Source: Canna indica (lineage: Eukaryota > Streptophyta > Magnoliopsida > Zingiberales > Cannaceae). Taken from it: a stretch of 64,000 nt of DNA. The notes below the pieces were generated by a model, which saw only the letters and a program-made list of their open reading frames with translations, was not told the origin of the DNA and did no database searches. The position numbers were made by a program, and so were the translations under genes. The number at the start of each line of letters is the position of its first letter. Within the stretch, counting starts at the first letter, position 1. The stretch spans positions 55,196,501 to 55,260,500 of the forward strand of contig CP136891.1 of assembly GCA_034359265.1 (NCBI GenBank). Reading direction: 5' to 3'. This document shows, piece by piece, positions 1 to 12,228 of the stretch.

Positions 1-329
1 CCCTAAACTCGCACTCTCACCAACCCGGATTCGCAACCCGCTAACCCAACTAATCCCACTAGCTCAACATAACCTTATACTAAATACAATTATCAATCAC
101 ATGCACACCCATGCATTATAATTTAATAAATCGAGCACACGCAACAGAATAATCAAATAAATTTTTTTATCTACACAGGGAAGGGAATTGCATAATTCAA
201 ACTCCCACTTACTCGAGCACACAAGCTCGCACCGGATCATGAGTCGACTCGGCTCGACCTCGAACTACCCCGCTAGGCTAACAATCAAAACAAGAATAGA
301 AAATGAACATTAATATCTAGGATATTATA
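1..329 (-). repeat. 3' LTR of element A, cut by the window edge
   Basis: The stretch matches 18010-18357 almost base for base and ends in gatattata, where the 5' LTR ends in gatattaca, so the terminal CA/TG has one substitution. It is directly followed by a pyrimidine-rich tract (330-345), the complement of the polypurine tract expected next to a 3' LTR. Confidence 0.88.
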
Positions 330-602
330 ATCCTCCCTCCTTAAAGAAAATTCGTCCTCGAATTTCAGAAAAAGAAACTTAAGGACTCATCAGATCATCA
401 AACAACGAAGGATAACATTCCCTCATATCCTGCTCCACCTCCAAGGTCGCCTCCTGCCCGGAATGGTGCTCCCACTTGACCTTAACCACGGGGATCTCCT
501 TGTACCTCAATTTTTTGATCTACCGGTCTAGCACCTCAACTGGCCGCTCCTCATAAGAAACTGCTAAATCCACCTCCACTGCGGTAGGCTCAATCACATG
601 GG
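330..602 (-). pseudogene. Element A pol C-terminus (chromodomain-like) and polypurine tract
   Basis: Read on the minus strand, the stretch encodes a decayed end of Pol with VKVKWEHHSGQEAT and a following MRECYPSLF, matching the tail of element B (VKVRWEHHSGQEAT, MRERYPSLF). This W...ATWE..MR..YP pattern is the chromodomain tail typical of plant chromoviruses, thought to direct integration to marked chromatin. An in-frame stop lies near the middle. The coding part ends in the conserved sequence for EFRGR, followed by the polypurine tract (complement of 330-345) and the LTR. The upstream reading frame continues at 2820, beyond the inserted solo LTR. Confidence 0.85.
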
Positions 603-2815
603 TGTAATATTCGAGATATTTAAATTTATTATTTTTCCTCTTATGTGTGTTTGCCAGCCTAGCAGACTAGTTCATGGTCGAGCCAAGTCGACTCATGGTC
701 CGGAGTGAGCTTGCGAGCTCGGGTAAGTAGGATATGAATTTGTGAATTTATGAATTTTTAGTCTTGGGTAGTTGAGATTATTTAATTTGATGTTGTGTGT
801 GCATAATTGCTAATTATGTTCATATGGGTATTTAATTAATTGCTTGTGATTTATTAGAATGAGATTAATTAAATTATTTAAGTCTATCGGGTTAGCGGGT
901 TTTGGTTTTGGGAATTTCTTCCTTAGTTCTTCTTCCAATTAAGGTGAGTGGTTTACCCTCTCTCTTCGGGATTTCAATCGGATTCTTCAAGCCATTCTTG
1001 ACGGCTTGGTATTCAGGTTTCATTTCTTGATTGTTTTTCGCGTTCTTGCCATGTTTCCTTTGATATGTAATCTTGATCTATTCTCCTAGTTTGAGATTCT
1101 TGATTATGAGTTTCTTGTTTAGAATTAAATCTATGATTTTTGGGTAGAAATCATGTGGTAGGATTAAGATCTTGATAATGACTAATTAAGGGTTCTTGAG
1201 AAGGGGGTTCTTGATCTTAATGCTTGATTCTTGGTTTAAGTGTGTGGGTTCTTGTTAATCTTGATGAAAAGCATGATTTCTATGAATTAATTCCTGAGAT
1301 TAATATTCTATTCTAATGGTAATTTAGGGATTGATTTCTGTTAATTTTCGGATTTAATTCTATAAGCATGCTGAAATTGCATGTTGCTGGAATTGTATGT
1401 TGAGATGATGAATTTGTGCTGATTTTAATTTGTTTGTTGTGGTGTGTATATATGTGTGAATATAGTCATATAACCTATCGTTTCGACCAGAAAATATAAT
1501 TTGGAAACATAGGACACACTTTGGAGACTAGATTCGGGTCAGACACAATAATTTTGGCCAGAACAGTAACCTAAAATAAAACCCTAAAACAAAACCCTAA
1601 TTGAGATTATCTAAATTTTAATTGTATGATTAAAATTGGGTTAGGGGTGAGCATAATCTGTTATGAACCAACTTATAAAGTATGTATGAAATAAAATCAT
1701 ACGGGTTCATGACATTACGGGTCTAGGAGATAGGGTCGGGTTTGGAGCGCTGAGACGCTTTATAATGAGGACACCCCTAGGACACCGTAAGAGAGTCTTG
1801 ACTTAGGTCTTGATGCATCATATCCTTGAGAATGGCGGAGCGGCTCAACTAGGAGCCAAATTTTGGGCTACGCCTGGGTGGTTGGACGTCAAATTCCCAA
1901 CCTGCAGAGTAAGTTCGGAGGGCCTTCCCGATTACTCTTGTGATATCACATCTCGTAGAGCAAGTTTGGAGGGCCTTTCTCGATTGCTCCCGAGGTTCCT
2001 TATACTAGGATAAGCTCGGAGGGCCTTTCCCAATTATCCTAGTATGTGTTGTTGCCTTTGGGCATGGTGGGCTTCACCCCGATGCACTTCCCTAGTATGT
2101 GTTGTTGCCTTTAGGCATGGTGGGCTTCGGCCCGATGCACTTCCCTAGTATGTGTTGTTGCCTTTGGGCATCGTGAGCTTCGGCCCTATGCACTTCTTTA
2201 GTATGTGATGTTGCCTTCGGGCATGGTGGGCTTTGGCCTGATGCATTTCTTGGAGGGTTAGATGCCTTGGGACATGTGTGGCCTGTTAGCTAGTCACACC
2301 TTCGTGACCTTGTCTTCTGTAGAGATAGATTTTATTCTTGTTATCTTTGTGTTTTTATTTGTGAGGGTTGCTAAAATCGCTCTCTTAGTTCTTTGAACTC
2401 ACCCATTGTCGTGTGCTTTCTGTTTTACAGAGCCTGACTGATGAGACGGGTCAGATGCACTTGGTGCCGCTGGAGGAAGAGGAGTTGCATGATCTCATAG
2501 CAATCCTAGTTAGGGTCGTAGTCGAGTCTTTTGGTAGTAGTCATGCACTTGTATCAGTTTGATTTGAAGTTGTAGCTCGGAGGGCATTCATGTCATTTAT
2601 TTCAGACTTTATTTGTATCTGAAATTTTGAATTGTTGAACTTAAACTATTATTTTCGTACTTTACGTTTGATTGAGCTTCTTGAAATAAAACTATATTTT
2701 GGTTCGCTTTTCATTTAAAATAAAACTTGTTATTTCTTTCCGCTGTATTATTTGTTGAGTTGGCATGTGCATGTATACCCTGGTCGGTCACGTGACCCTG
2801 AGTTGGAGCGTGACA
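603..2815 (+). mobile_element. Solo LTR, A-type family, inserted in element A pol
   Basis: The 2213-bp sequence starts tgtaatattc and ends gcgtgaca, the termini shared by all gypsy LTRs here. It is flanked by a perfect 5-bp duplication, atggg (598-602 and 2816-2820). It has no internal coding part, so it is a solo LTR left by recombination between two LTRs. It lies in the opposite orientation to its host element. It holds a variable tandem-repeat block (1905-2255) and no gene; the short open frame at 1810-2013 falls in the repeats and is not supported. Confidence 0.92.
1905..2255 (+). repeat. Two minisatellite modules inside the solo LTR
   Basis: Module 1 is about 30 bp around gttcggagggcctttcccga and occurs three times between 1905 and 2040. 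Module 2 is about 53 bp around gttgcctttgggcatggtgg and occurs four times between 2040 and 2255. The same modules occur in different copy numbers in the other A-type LTRs of the window. Confidence 0.85.
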
Positions 2816-4125
2816 ATGGGACTCATCCCGAATGTACTTCTTCAGCATAGACACATGAAACACTGGATGTACTCGGTCCATACTAGGAGATAAAGCTAAC
2901 TCATAGGCTACAGCTCCCCTGCACTTGAGAATAGAAAACGACTCAATGAACCTAGGACTTAGCTTTTCTTTCTTACCAAATCTCACCACCCCTTTCATAG
3001 GGGACACCTTGAGGAACACCATGTCCCCCTCAGCAAACTCTACCTCCCTGGCCTTTCCATCAACATACATCTTCTAGCGACTCTGAGTGCCAACAGCCTC
3101 TCTCTGATTAGCTTCACCTTTTCTACTACTTCCTCCACCAGGTCAGGTCCCATCATAAGAGAATCCCATGCCTCAAACCAACCCACAGGCGACCTGCACC
3201 TCCGCCCAAACAATGCCTCAAATGGGGCCATCCCGATGCTGTTGTGGTAGCTATTATTGTAAGTAAACTCAATCAGAGGTAAGTATCTCTCCCAACTGCC
3301 CTCCAAAACTAGGACATATGCTCTCAGCATATCTTCCAGCGTCTGAATAGTCCGCTCTGACTGACCATCTGTCTGAGGGTGAAATGCGGTGCTGAACCGA
3401 ACCAGAGTCCCCAATGCCTCCTAGAAAGACTGCTAAAATCGAGCTGTAAACAGAGTACCCCGATCTGAGATGATCATAATAGGAACACCTTGGTAAGCGA
3501 TGATCCGATCCAAGAACAACCTCGCATACTGCTCAACTAAAAAGGTCGCCCTGACTGGTATAAAATGCGACATATTGGTTAGGCGATCCACCACTACCCA
3601 GATGGAATCATTGCCCTTCCCAAACTTTGGCAAACCTGTCATAAAATCCATGGTTATCTTCTCCCATTTCCACTCTCGTACTTCTAGGTTCTAGAACATC
3701 CCTGTCGGCTTTAAATGCTCAGTCTTAACCTGCTGACACACTAGGCACTTAGACACGAACTCGGCCACTTCTCTTTTCATACATTTCTACCAATAATTAG
3801 GCCTTAGATCTCGGTACATCTTTGTGGCTCTCGGATGCAAAGTGTATGTGGACCGATGAGCCATCTCTAGCACCTGCCTGCGAACCTCCGCCATATCTGG
3901 CACCACTATCTGGTTCTTAAACCTCAGAATGCCCTCCGAGTCAACATCAAACCCATTATCGGCATCGCCTCTCCTGACCAAATCCTTAGTGAGAGCACAA
4001 AAAGCATCCTCTTCCTGCGCTGCCCACAATATGTCAACCAACCTGGACTGCACCCTCAGGTGAGCCACCAGCGCACCAGAAGCTGACACTGACAAGACTG
4101 CTCTGCCATCCAAACATATGGCCAA
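2816..4125 (-). pseudogene. Element A integrase
   Basis: This is the minus-strand integrase of the Ty3/gypsy Pol polyprotein, which would join retrotransposon cDNA to host DNA. Going from 4125 downward, I see the zinc-binding N-terminus (AHRSTYTLHP with a following CLVC pair near 3735), the catalytic core (DFMTGLPKFGKGNDS, then IISDRGT with the second catalytic Asp, then FHPQTDGQSERT ahead of the Glu region), and the C-terminal part ending VHPVFHVSMLKKYIRDESH. Stops and frame changes occur near 3786, 3672, 3430 and 3066, so no single product is possible. The last codons are separated from the chromodomain tail by the solo LTR at 603-2815. Element B carries the same order of domains. Confidence 0.88.
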
Positions 4126-4128
4126 ATC

Positions 4129-5598
4129 CTAGGCCAACGGCCTCCTCCTAATTGCCAAACGTGCCAGACTGCCCATAGACTTCTTGCTCAAAGCATCAGC
4201 TACCACGTTAGTCTTCCCCGGATGGTACATGATCGTGCAGTCATAGTCCTTCAAGAGCTCAAGCCATCTTCTCTGTCTCAGGTTCAACTCCTTCTGGATG
4301 AGAAAATACTGGAGGCTCTTATGATCAGTGTATATCTCATATGCCTCACCATAAAGGTAGTCACGCCACAGCTTCAATGCGAACACCACTACTGCCAGCT
4401 CAAGATCATGAGTTGGGTAATTCTTCTCGTGAACCTTCAACTGTCTGGAGGCATAAGCTATCACCCTGCCATTCTGCATCAACACACAACCCAAGCCGAC
4501 CTGAGAGGCATCACAATAAATAATAAATCCTCCCGAGCCCAAGGGTACTGCTAGAACCGATGCTGACGTCAAGCGGTCCTTGAGCTTTAGAAAACTCTCT
4601 TCGCACTTACTGTCAAATTCGAACTTGACCTTCTTCTGAGTCAGGCGGCTCAACGGCGTGGCAATCCTGGAGAAATTCTCCACAAATTTTGTGTAATAGC
4701 CTGCCAACCCTAGTAAATTACGGATCTTAGTGACATTAGTCGGCCTCTTCCAATTCTGAACTGCTTCTATCTTCGCGGGGTCCACTTTTACCCCTTCGCT
4801 GGACACCACATGTCCAAGGAATCCCACACTTTCCAATCAAAACTCGCATTTGGAGAATTTGGCATACAATCTATGCTCCCTAAGAGTTTCCAGAACTACC
4901 CTCAAGTGCTCAGCATGCTCCTCCCTACTCTTGGAATAAATCAAGATATCATCAATGAACACAATTACAAATTTATCCAAGTATTCCTTGAACACTCGGT
5001 TCATCAGGTCCTTAAATGCTACAGGTGCATTAGTCAGCCCGAAGGACATCACCAGGAACTCAAAGTGCCCATATCTCAACCTGAAAGCAGTATTAGGGAT
5101 GTCACTGTCCCGGATCCTCAACTAATGATACCCTGACCGCAGGTCAATCTTAGAAAACCACTGAGCTCCCTGAAGCTGATCAAATAAATCATCAATCCTG
5201 GGTAGCAAGTATCGATTCTTCATCGTTACCTTGTTAAGCTGCCTATAATCAATGCACATCCGCATGGACCCATCTTTCTTTTTCACAAAGAGCATTGGAG
5301 CACCCCAAGGCGAAACACTTGGGCGAATGAAGCCCAACTCAAGCAGCTCCTGCAACTGGGACTTCAACTCCCTCAACTCAGCTTGTGTCATCCGATACGG
5401 TGGAATGGAGATCGGCTTCACTCCAGGTTGCAAATCAATACATAACTCAATCTCCCTCTCTGAAGGCAACCCTGGCAACTCCTCCAGAAACACATCAGAG
5501 AACACGCACACCACGGGCACCCCCCCCCTCGATGTCCCTAGCCGCACTTCCGCCTTCCTCTGCCACAGACACAAAGGCCAAGGAGGACTGGCAACCAC
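4129..5598 (-). pseudogene. Element A reverse transcriptase and RNase H
   Basis: This is the polymerase part of a Ty3/gypsy Pol. From 5598 downward there is the linker [13 protein letters not shown], the RT fingers ([27 protein letters not shown]), the substrate motif [20 protein letters not shown], and the active-site box [10 protein letters not shown] near 4945. RNase H follows with [29 protein letters not shown] and TDHKSLQY. Stops at 5122-5124 (Gln codon in relatives) and 4837-4839 (Trp codon in relatives) divide the frame into three blocks that otherwise run on in register. Both stops fit C-to-T changes on one or the other strand. The frames on the opposite strand here are shadows. Confidence 0.92.
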
Positions 5599-6053
5599 TC
5601 AGAAGTAGCTTCCGAGCCTTGAGAGCTAAAATCGACACCAGCGAATCTTCCCTTCCTTCACCCTGGAAGGTAAACTAGGGCAATCCGGGCTTATTGAAGC
5701 TCACAGTTTTGGCCCTGCAATCCACTGAGATGAAATGGTCCGACAACCAGTCCATGCCCAAAATTACATCAAGCTCTAACCTCAGCATGAGTGTCGGCCA
5801 TCAGCACGTGCCCACAAATGACAACCTCGTAGCCCCGGAAGATTATCTCTTCCATCACAGAAACGCCCGTAGGCGTAGACACCACGGAGGCAATTCAAGC
5901 ACAAAGGGTTTCCTTGACAACTTAGCAGCAAACAATGCTGATACAAAGACATACACAATAGTATGGCCTATAACAAGGTTACCTGACTCTACTGCCCTGG
6001 ATGCCTCAGCACCCTCTTGGTTCATAGCAAACACCCGTGCAGCGGGCCTCTCT
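5599..6053 (-). pseudogene. Element A aspartic protease region, badly decayed
   Basis: On the minus strand the reading LELDVILGMDWLSDHF is followed by VDCRAKTVSF, the conserved second half of the gypsy protease, matching element B at about 42365-42450. The catalytic loop region upstream is scrambled: I can follow AMNQEGAEAS and then a frame with stops, but no D[ST]G triad survives. The sequence stops at 6053 because a solo LTR is inserted there; the gag zinc knuckle resumes at 14742. Confidence 0.8.
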
Positions 6054-6532
6054 TGTAATATCCTAGATATTTAATTTATTATTTTTTTCTGTTGCGTGTG
6101 TTTGCTAGCCTAGCAGACTAGTTCATGGTCGAGCCGAGTCGACTCATGGTCCGAAGCGAGCTTGCGAACTCAGGTAAGTAAGATATAAATTTTTGAAATT
6201 ATGAAATTAGGCTTGAGTGGTTGAAATTATTTTAATTGTTGAGGTGTGAGCATAATTATTAATTATGCCCATGTAGGTGCATTAATTAAATGCTTATGAT
6301 TTAATTTCATGTTTAATCAAACCTAATTAATTTAATTAAGTCTATCGAGTTAGCGTGTTGGACTTGGCTTAAGTGGATGCGGGTTTGGGCTTAAGTTAGA
6401 CGGGTTAGGGTTGAGGAGGAGATATAAAACCCCCTCCCCTAGGTTGTGGCTCCAATTTTTGAAGCCACCCAAGTTTTGAGAGAGGAGAGCCAGCCGCTAG
6501 CCGCCAAGCTAGCAATCGGCTCCTCTCTTCCC

Positions 6533-6850
6533 CACTACTAGAATAATAAGTATCAGCAACGGCTTGCAATGGCCCGGCCCATTGCCACGCAATCGTGGCA
6601 GAAACACGCGTTGCTGATAACTTAGCAACGGATCAGCAACGGTTCGACCACAGCTGCGGGGCTGTTATAGATATGTACATCAACAATGGCCCTGCGGTCG
6701 TGGCAAGGCCGTTAGTGAAAGCCCGTTGCTAAGCTGTTGTTGTAGGTCATCAGCAACGGCTTTGAGGTTGCGGCCCAGAAAATACGATACACTTTCAATA
6801 ACGGCTTTCCCACGGACAACCGTGGGAAAGCCGTTACTGATGATGTTAGC
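6533..6850. repeat. CACTA left terminus and subterminal repeats
   Basis: At least five copies of the core cagcaacgg or its complement occur within 300 bp of the cacta end, several in inverted pairs. One forms a perfect 17-bp stem with a 4-base loop (6799-6836, core cggctttcccacgg). Such subterminal arrays are the known binding sites of the TNPA-class protein in En/Spm elements. Confidence 0.8.
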
Positions 6851-7126
6851 CTGTAACTGAAAAATTTTAAAATTTCTAATTTCCATTAATACATTGATAC
6901 ATTTAACCTGATACATAACTCACACACCCTTAAACACATCCATTCACATACACATCACAGATACACCTAGATATACATCGAAACAGTTATACTTATATTT
7001 ATAATTATCCATAATCATATAAAAACTATTCAAATTCAAAACTATCGTATCAATATCCAAACAAAACAAGTCAATCAAGTATAGTATCCAAGTAACAAAT
7101 TCAATATCTAAACAAAACAATAAATC

Positions 7127-8451
7127 TCACGACGACGGTGGAGGACTGTCTGGATCATAATATGGCGGAGTTTGGAGTGCTGGGGTGTACACCGGCGCGG
7201 ACTGACTCGAGGACGATGGATCTGATGATGCTGAAGGGATATCTGCTTCAGTATGACCTGAGATGTTGTGTAGCATAGCATGGATCTCCGTTATCATCTG
7301 ACTCTGACGCTCCATCATCTCACTCTGATGCGCGACCGTCTCCTCCAGTGTCCTTATCCAGCTACTCTGATCATAACTAGTCCTGGAGGTGGACGACCGC
7401 TCACCAACGACCGAAGGGGTCGGTGCCCCAAGTGGCCCTAGCACGGTGCATGGATGACCATTATCTAGAAAGCCATATACGCGGCCATGGTCCCAGTCAC
7501 CTGCAACCTCGACCCACGATCTTGCGTCAAAGTCCTCAGGGGTGCCCCCGCGCTGCATCACTGTTTGAGTGTAGGTCTCCTACTTGAGTTTGATTTTTTG
7601 TTTCATATTTTTCCTAAAACTTAAATTATAAATAAATAATAAATCATTTAAACAAATATACTTACCATAATGATTGCAGCGCGGTTGTCAATGTACTCCC
7701 CCGTCCCATGTACTCGACGGTGAGTCTGCTCAAACACCTCCATCGGGGAGGGTTGCTGGACAGTCTCGTCGTCCATCGCCGTCTACTACATTTACAAAAC
7801 AAATATATTAATTAGTACACAGAGTAACAAATAAAATATATAATTAAAAGTAAGGTATACTTACCATACGACTCGCGTGCACTGCAAATGAAATAGAGCC
7901 GCCAGTGTGACGCGCTCCTCCCCCCGACATGCGGTTTCTAGCCGCAGTCCTAGAAACCTCCTGCCATCGATCAGTACCAATATTAATCATCATGTATAAA
8001 AAAAATTAATGCGTGCCTCAAACTCGCACCATAGCATGTCGACGTGCTCACTCGGCATGTGAGACCACGTGGGTCATGCCCAATGCATGTATCGTCGGAT
8101 TGTAGAAGATATCGTCATGGGCACATCCTCTTGCTCGAACCTGCACAACAAAAATAAAGTTCAATATTATATTATGATATAATGAATTTGTAATAATTCA
8201 TAATTCATGATATATTACCGCTCCCCAATTACACTAATGAATCTACGTGACTCTATGGCTGGTGGAGGCTACCACTTGTTCGGCTCACGTGGCCGCCTGC
8301 GTCTAGAGGCACTAGCCTCAGCAGCATGAGGATCAACGGTAGGAGTATCATTGGCAGGAGGATCAGCAGTAGGAGTAAGTGTTGGAGTCTGACCGATCGG
8401 AGACTCCGAAGTTCTCGTCCGACGATAACCACGACCCGACATATATGTCAA
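7127..8451 (-). pseudogene. TNP1-like second CACTA protein
   Basis: Two minus-strand coding blocks can be read. Block 1 (8269-8451) encodes a basic, Pro/Thr-rich start with RGYRRTRTSESP and SRRRRPREPNKW. Block 2 (7127-7561) encodes FDARSWVEVAGDWDHGRVYGF, a coiled-coil-like run (SYDQSSWIRTLEETVAHQSE) and a Pro/Ser-rich end. The order basic region, conserved core, coiled coil and disordered tail fits the plant Ptta/En/Spm (transposase_24) family, whose members bind subterminal repeats. Bases 7562-8268 hold weak remains of the core, such as a Trp-rich stretch near 8050-8110, broken by stops or introns. Confidence 0.65.
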
Positions 8452-8599
8452 ATAAGCATATAATTAGATTATATATATAGTAGAGATATATTTAATATAA
8501 GATATACTTTACAATTATTCCTCATCATCTGAGTAATAGTCTTCGAATTCTTCCTCTTCTTCCTCTTCTTCATGTTCTTCATCTCCAGCTTCCTCAACT

Positions 8600-9391
8600 T
8601 CATGATCGATCGTCATCATCAACATATTCAACTTCTAATTGAACTAACGCTGTGTCTGCATCCTCGAGTATTGGAATAATACAGTCTACAATAGGAGGAT
8701 CATCTTTTTGATAGAAATCATTTGTCATATTAGGTATCGGCTCATTTTCTCCCGCTATCGGATCAATTCTTCCTCTACCTTTAGTCTTACAGACTACACG
8801 CCAATCTGCTCTATCTTTATTTCGAGCCGGATACTTCACGTAATATACTTGTTCAGCTTGTGATGTCAATATAAAAGGCTCATTTGCTGCCAATTTCGAT
8901 TTGTAATTAATCTCAACAAGTTTCTATTTTGGATGAACTTTCATGCCCCTTTCTGTTGTATCGAACCAATGACATCTAAATAGGATAACTAATTTCAAGC
9001 CGAAGTAGTGCAACTCTATCACTTCTTCCACCAGTCCATAAAAATCCATATCACATTCAACATACGTTATCCCTTTCACGCAGACCCCATCATTCATCAT
9101 CTTATTTATAAATGCATATTCAACCGTGTGAAATTTATACCCATTAACAAAATATCCGCTATAACACGACACTAGTCGCGACGGTCCACTAACAAACTCA
9201 AATATTCTTTCATCTATTTCAGCTCTGTGATCTTTGCTGTAAGCCCAAATCCAAGTAGAGAAATCACGATTCTGTAATCTCTCCAATACTTGATCGTTGT
9301 GAATAGAGTATTTTTGCACCATCTCAATATCAAATATTTTAATGAATTGTTCAATATTTGGACAATTGAGTAATACGTATAATTGTGCCAA
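8600..9391 (-). pseudogene. CACTA transposase C-terminal module (DUF4216)
   Basis: From 9391 downward the frame reads AQLYVLLNCPNIEQFIKIFD, VSGPSRLVSCYSGYFVNGYKF, a following SGV-type turn (NDGVCVKG), then YGLVEEVIELHYFGL and LFRCHWFDTTERGMKVH. After one stop near 8924 it continues in register with EPFILTSQAEQVYYVKYP. This is the DUF4216 module that ends TNP2 proteins in many plant CACTA elements. The tail (8600-8680) is acidic. Confidence 0.82.
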
Positions 9392-9415
9392 ATGATACTT
9401 TTCGTCGCTTAAGTG

Positions 9416-9801
9416 TCAAGATGGACGGGAACCAAAAGCACGACCAGAGTGACAAAATATATTTAAACGTCCATCTGAATGTCGAACTCCCCCGTCGTCG
9501 TTACGTGGAAGGCGATCAAATCTTGTCTGTACTGTCGATTCAAAGTAAAATGAGCAGAATGTTGAAATTTCTTGGATGATATACGATTCAGATATTGATC
9601 CTTCAACAACTGCGCTGTTCTTTACTTTTTTCTTCAGATGATTCATGTTTCTTTCAAATAAGTACATCCATCGGTATTGAACGGGGCTACCAACTCGTGC
9701 CTCGTATGCCAAGTGTATCGGTAGATGCTCCATCGAGTCAAAGAAGGCAGGAGGGAAAAACTGCTCCAGCTATTATCTTCAAGTGCTGACATATCTTCAA
9801 C
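9416..9801 (-). pseudogene. CACTA transposase middle module (DUF4218)
   Basis: The minus strand reads MEHLPIHLAYEARVGSPVQY, RWMYLFERNMNHLKKKVKN, then EGSISESYIIQEISTFCS, the signature of DUF4218, the domain between the TNP2 catalytic part and DUF4216. A frameshift near 9740 separates it from the upstream CQHLKIIAGAVFPS stretch, which also belongs to the family. Confidence 0.82.
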
Positions 9802-11996
9802 TCAAAGGACATTTGCACAAATATTTCTAAAAAATATACTTAATTCAGTCAACGGGCCCCAAATATTATCAGGTAGAAGATCTCGAAATGCGATTGAAAG
9901 CAATCTCTGCATGAATACATGGCAATCGTGGCTCTTCATCCCTGATATTTTGCAATCATCGACGTTCACACATCGAGATAAGTTTGAGGCATATCCATCG
10001 GGTAATCTGAGTTCTTTTATCCATTGACAAACATCTTTGATCTGTTGTTTATTTAACAGATACGGGGCCTTCGGCTTCAGATATCGTCCATTGACCTCTT
10101 GTAACTCCAACTCCGGTCTCTTACAAAGTATTTTTGTATCATGTCGGGCCTTGACATTATCTTTAGTTTTTCTGAAAACATCCATCAAAGTGTTGAAAAT
10201 ATTATCAAACATATTTTTTTTAATGTGCATGACATTCAAATTATGTCGAATCAGTAATGAACTCCTATATGACAATTCTCAAAAGATACTTTTTTCACCC
10301 AGTTATGTGTTTGACCAAAGCCCGACACTCTTTCATTCCGACCAAACACTATCTCTGGAAGTGCTAAAATACGTGCTAACATTTGTTCACCAGACAACAT
10401 CGGTGGTGGCTCATCTCTTTCGACTCTGCCCTTAGTAAATTTATTACGATTCCTTCGATACTGATGGTTAGTCGGTAGGAATCGACGATGACAATCAAAG
10501 AATGAGATTTTCCATTTGTTCTGAAGACTGAATGATTTAGAGTGTTCCATAGAATACGGACAAGAGAGTCGAGCGTGAGTGCTCCAACCAGACAACATTA
10601 CGTACGCCGGGAAATCATTGATTGTCCACAAGACCGCGGCCTTTAGATTAAAGTTTTGCTTCCGGTGATAATCATAAGTGACATCTCCATCAGTTCACAA
10701 TGTTTTCAATTCATCTATCAAGGGTCTAAGAAATACATCAATTTCTTTTCACGGACCCTTAGGACCCGGAATAATCATCGAAAGATAAATAAATTCATCT
10801 TTCATACACTTTGACGGTGGCAAATTATAAATTGTTAGCAGCACTGGCCAAACCGAATAAGGAGTTGTAGAATGACCAAACAGATTAAAACAATCTGTGC
10901 ACAATCCCAATCTAATATTTCTAGTATCCCTAGCAAATGAAGGATAACATGTATCCAAATGTTTCCATGTTTCACTATAAGATGGATGAATCATTACTGT
11001 ATCATCACGACTCCTTGCATGCCAACTCATGTAGGGGGGCATCTTTTCCGACATGAATAATCTTTGAAGCCTCAGTGTTAGTGGAAAATACCGAAGCACC
11101 TTAAACAGAATATTTTTCTATCTGACCAATTTCTTCTCCTTATAACGAGGATGTTGACATACAAGGCATTTATCCAACTGCACATTTTCTTTATAATATA
11201 AAATGCAGTTATTTTGGCATGCGTGTATTTTTTCGTACTCAAGCCCTAATTTTCTCATCAACTTTTTAGTCTTATAAAAAGTTGGCTCAAACTTGTTATC
11301 AGTAGGCAGCATTCCATTAATCAATCCTGCAATCTGATCAAACGCAACCCTGTTGATATTACAATCAGCCTTGATGTTTAGGAGCTGCGTCATTGCCGAA
11401 AACCTAGTGTATTTAGGACAATTCTTATATAAAGGTTCATCGGCAGCTTTCAACATCTCGTAACATTCTGCAGCTTCTTTATTAAGTAATTCAATCTCTA
11501 CTGTAGTTTGTACTTCTGTGATATCAACATCTGTAGTATCTGGTGGCGTTGATGTCTCAGTAACTGACCAATCGACATTATCATTCAGGTGAAATTGACC
11601 CCTAAGACTATCAAGTATCATAGTTCTATAGGGATTAGATAGACTGGATGAAAAAACACCAGCAAGGGAAGATTCACCATGTGTTTGAACGACAGGATTG
11701 CTCGACGTCCCGACTTCACGTGACTCCCCATGACAAGTCCATAAAAAATATCTTGGTGCAAATCCTTTGCTATATAGATGCAGAGTGACAGTTTCCCGAT
11801 CCAAAAATCATCCATTCAAGCAAATGCGGCACGGACATTGGATTTTATCACCGACGCTAACGAATTTTCGATTCGAATAGGCAAAATTTAGGAAGTAAGT
11901 TACGCCTAATCGAAACTCATTCGTTAAAGGTCCATGATCAAGACATCGGTGCATCAAACTTCGATCGCCCGACATGATTCTGTCAATCAATGACAA
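9802..11996 (-). pseudogene. TNP2-type CACTA transposase
   Basis: This is the catalytic transposase of an En/Spm-type element. Reading down from 11996, the N-terminal transposase-associated Cys-rich domain (LTNEFRLGVTYFLNFA, CPCRICLNG) is followed after a TGA at 11808-11810 (Trp in the family) by LHLYSKGFAPRYFLWTCHGE. A spacer and the family core follow (KLGLEYEKIHACQNNCILYY, then the Cys pair CLVCQHPRY), and then MSWHARSRDDTVMIHPS, IRLGLCTDCFNLFG, VWPVLLTIYNLPPSKCMKDE and MIIPGPKGP. After two stops comes WTINDFPAYVMLSGWSTHAR, then SSLLIRHNLNVMHIKKNMFDN. The order agrees with Transposase_21. At least five stops or frame changes make it inactive. Confidence 0.88.
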
Positions 11997-12055
11997 TTTT
12001 TTCAGTTAATGCCATTATGTGAGATGGTCATATACCATTCGGGATTCATGTTATT

Positions 12056-12228
12056 CATATTGCACTAAGTATTTCTTTTAACCGCTAACTTCATTCTAAA
12101 TTTTGGCAACATCTCCTACAGTTCTTCGAATACGCATATCATGAGGGCGCGTATCGGAGAACAAGAGAGATGCTGCCAAAATTTAGAATGAGTTAACGGT
12201 TAGAAGAAAAAATTAAGTGTAATATAAA
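12056..12228. repeat. Long imperfect hairpin upstream of the CACTA transposase
   Basis: Two arms of about 78 bp (12058-12135 and 12149-12226) are inverted copies of each other around a loop of about 13 bases. The best block, cattctaaattttggca, is identical in both arms. The hairpin lies within 230 bp upstream of the transposase start. It may be a MITE-like insertion or a small-RNA precursor; the sequence alone does not decide. Confidence 0.8.

Noticed and set aside
1..7. ccctaaa as telomere repeat
   Set aside because: Single copies occur here and at 1566 and 18005, always at the same place in LTR sequence; there is no tandem array.
1905..2255. CRISPR-like direct repeats
   Set aside because: The units are contiguous minisatellites within a plant LTR and vary between LTR copies; there are no spacers or cas genes.
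4222..6074. Plus-strand open frames over element A pol
   Set aside because: They are antisense shadows of the RT, RNase H and protease reading, without recognisable motifs.
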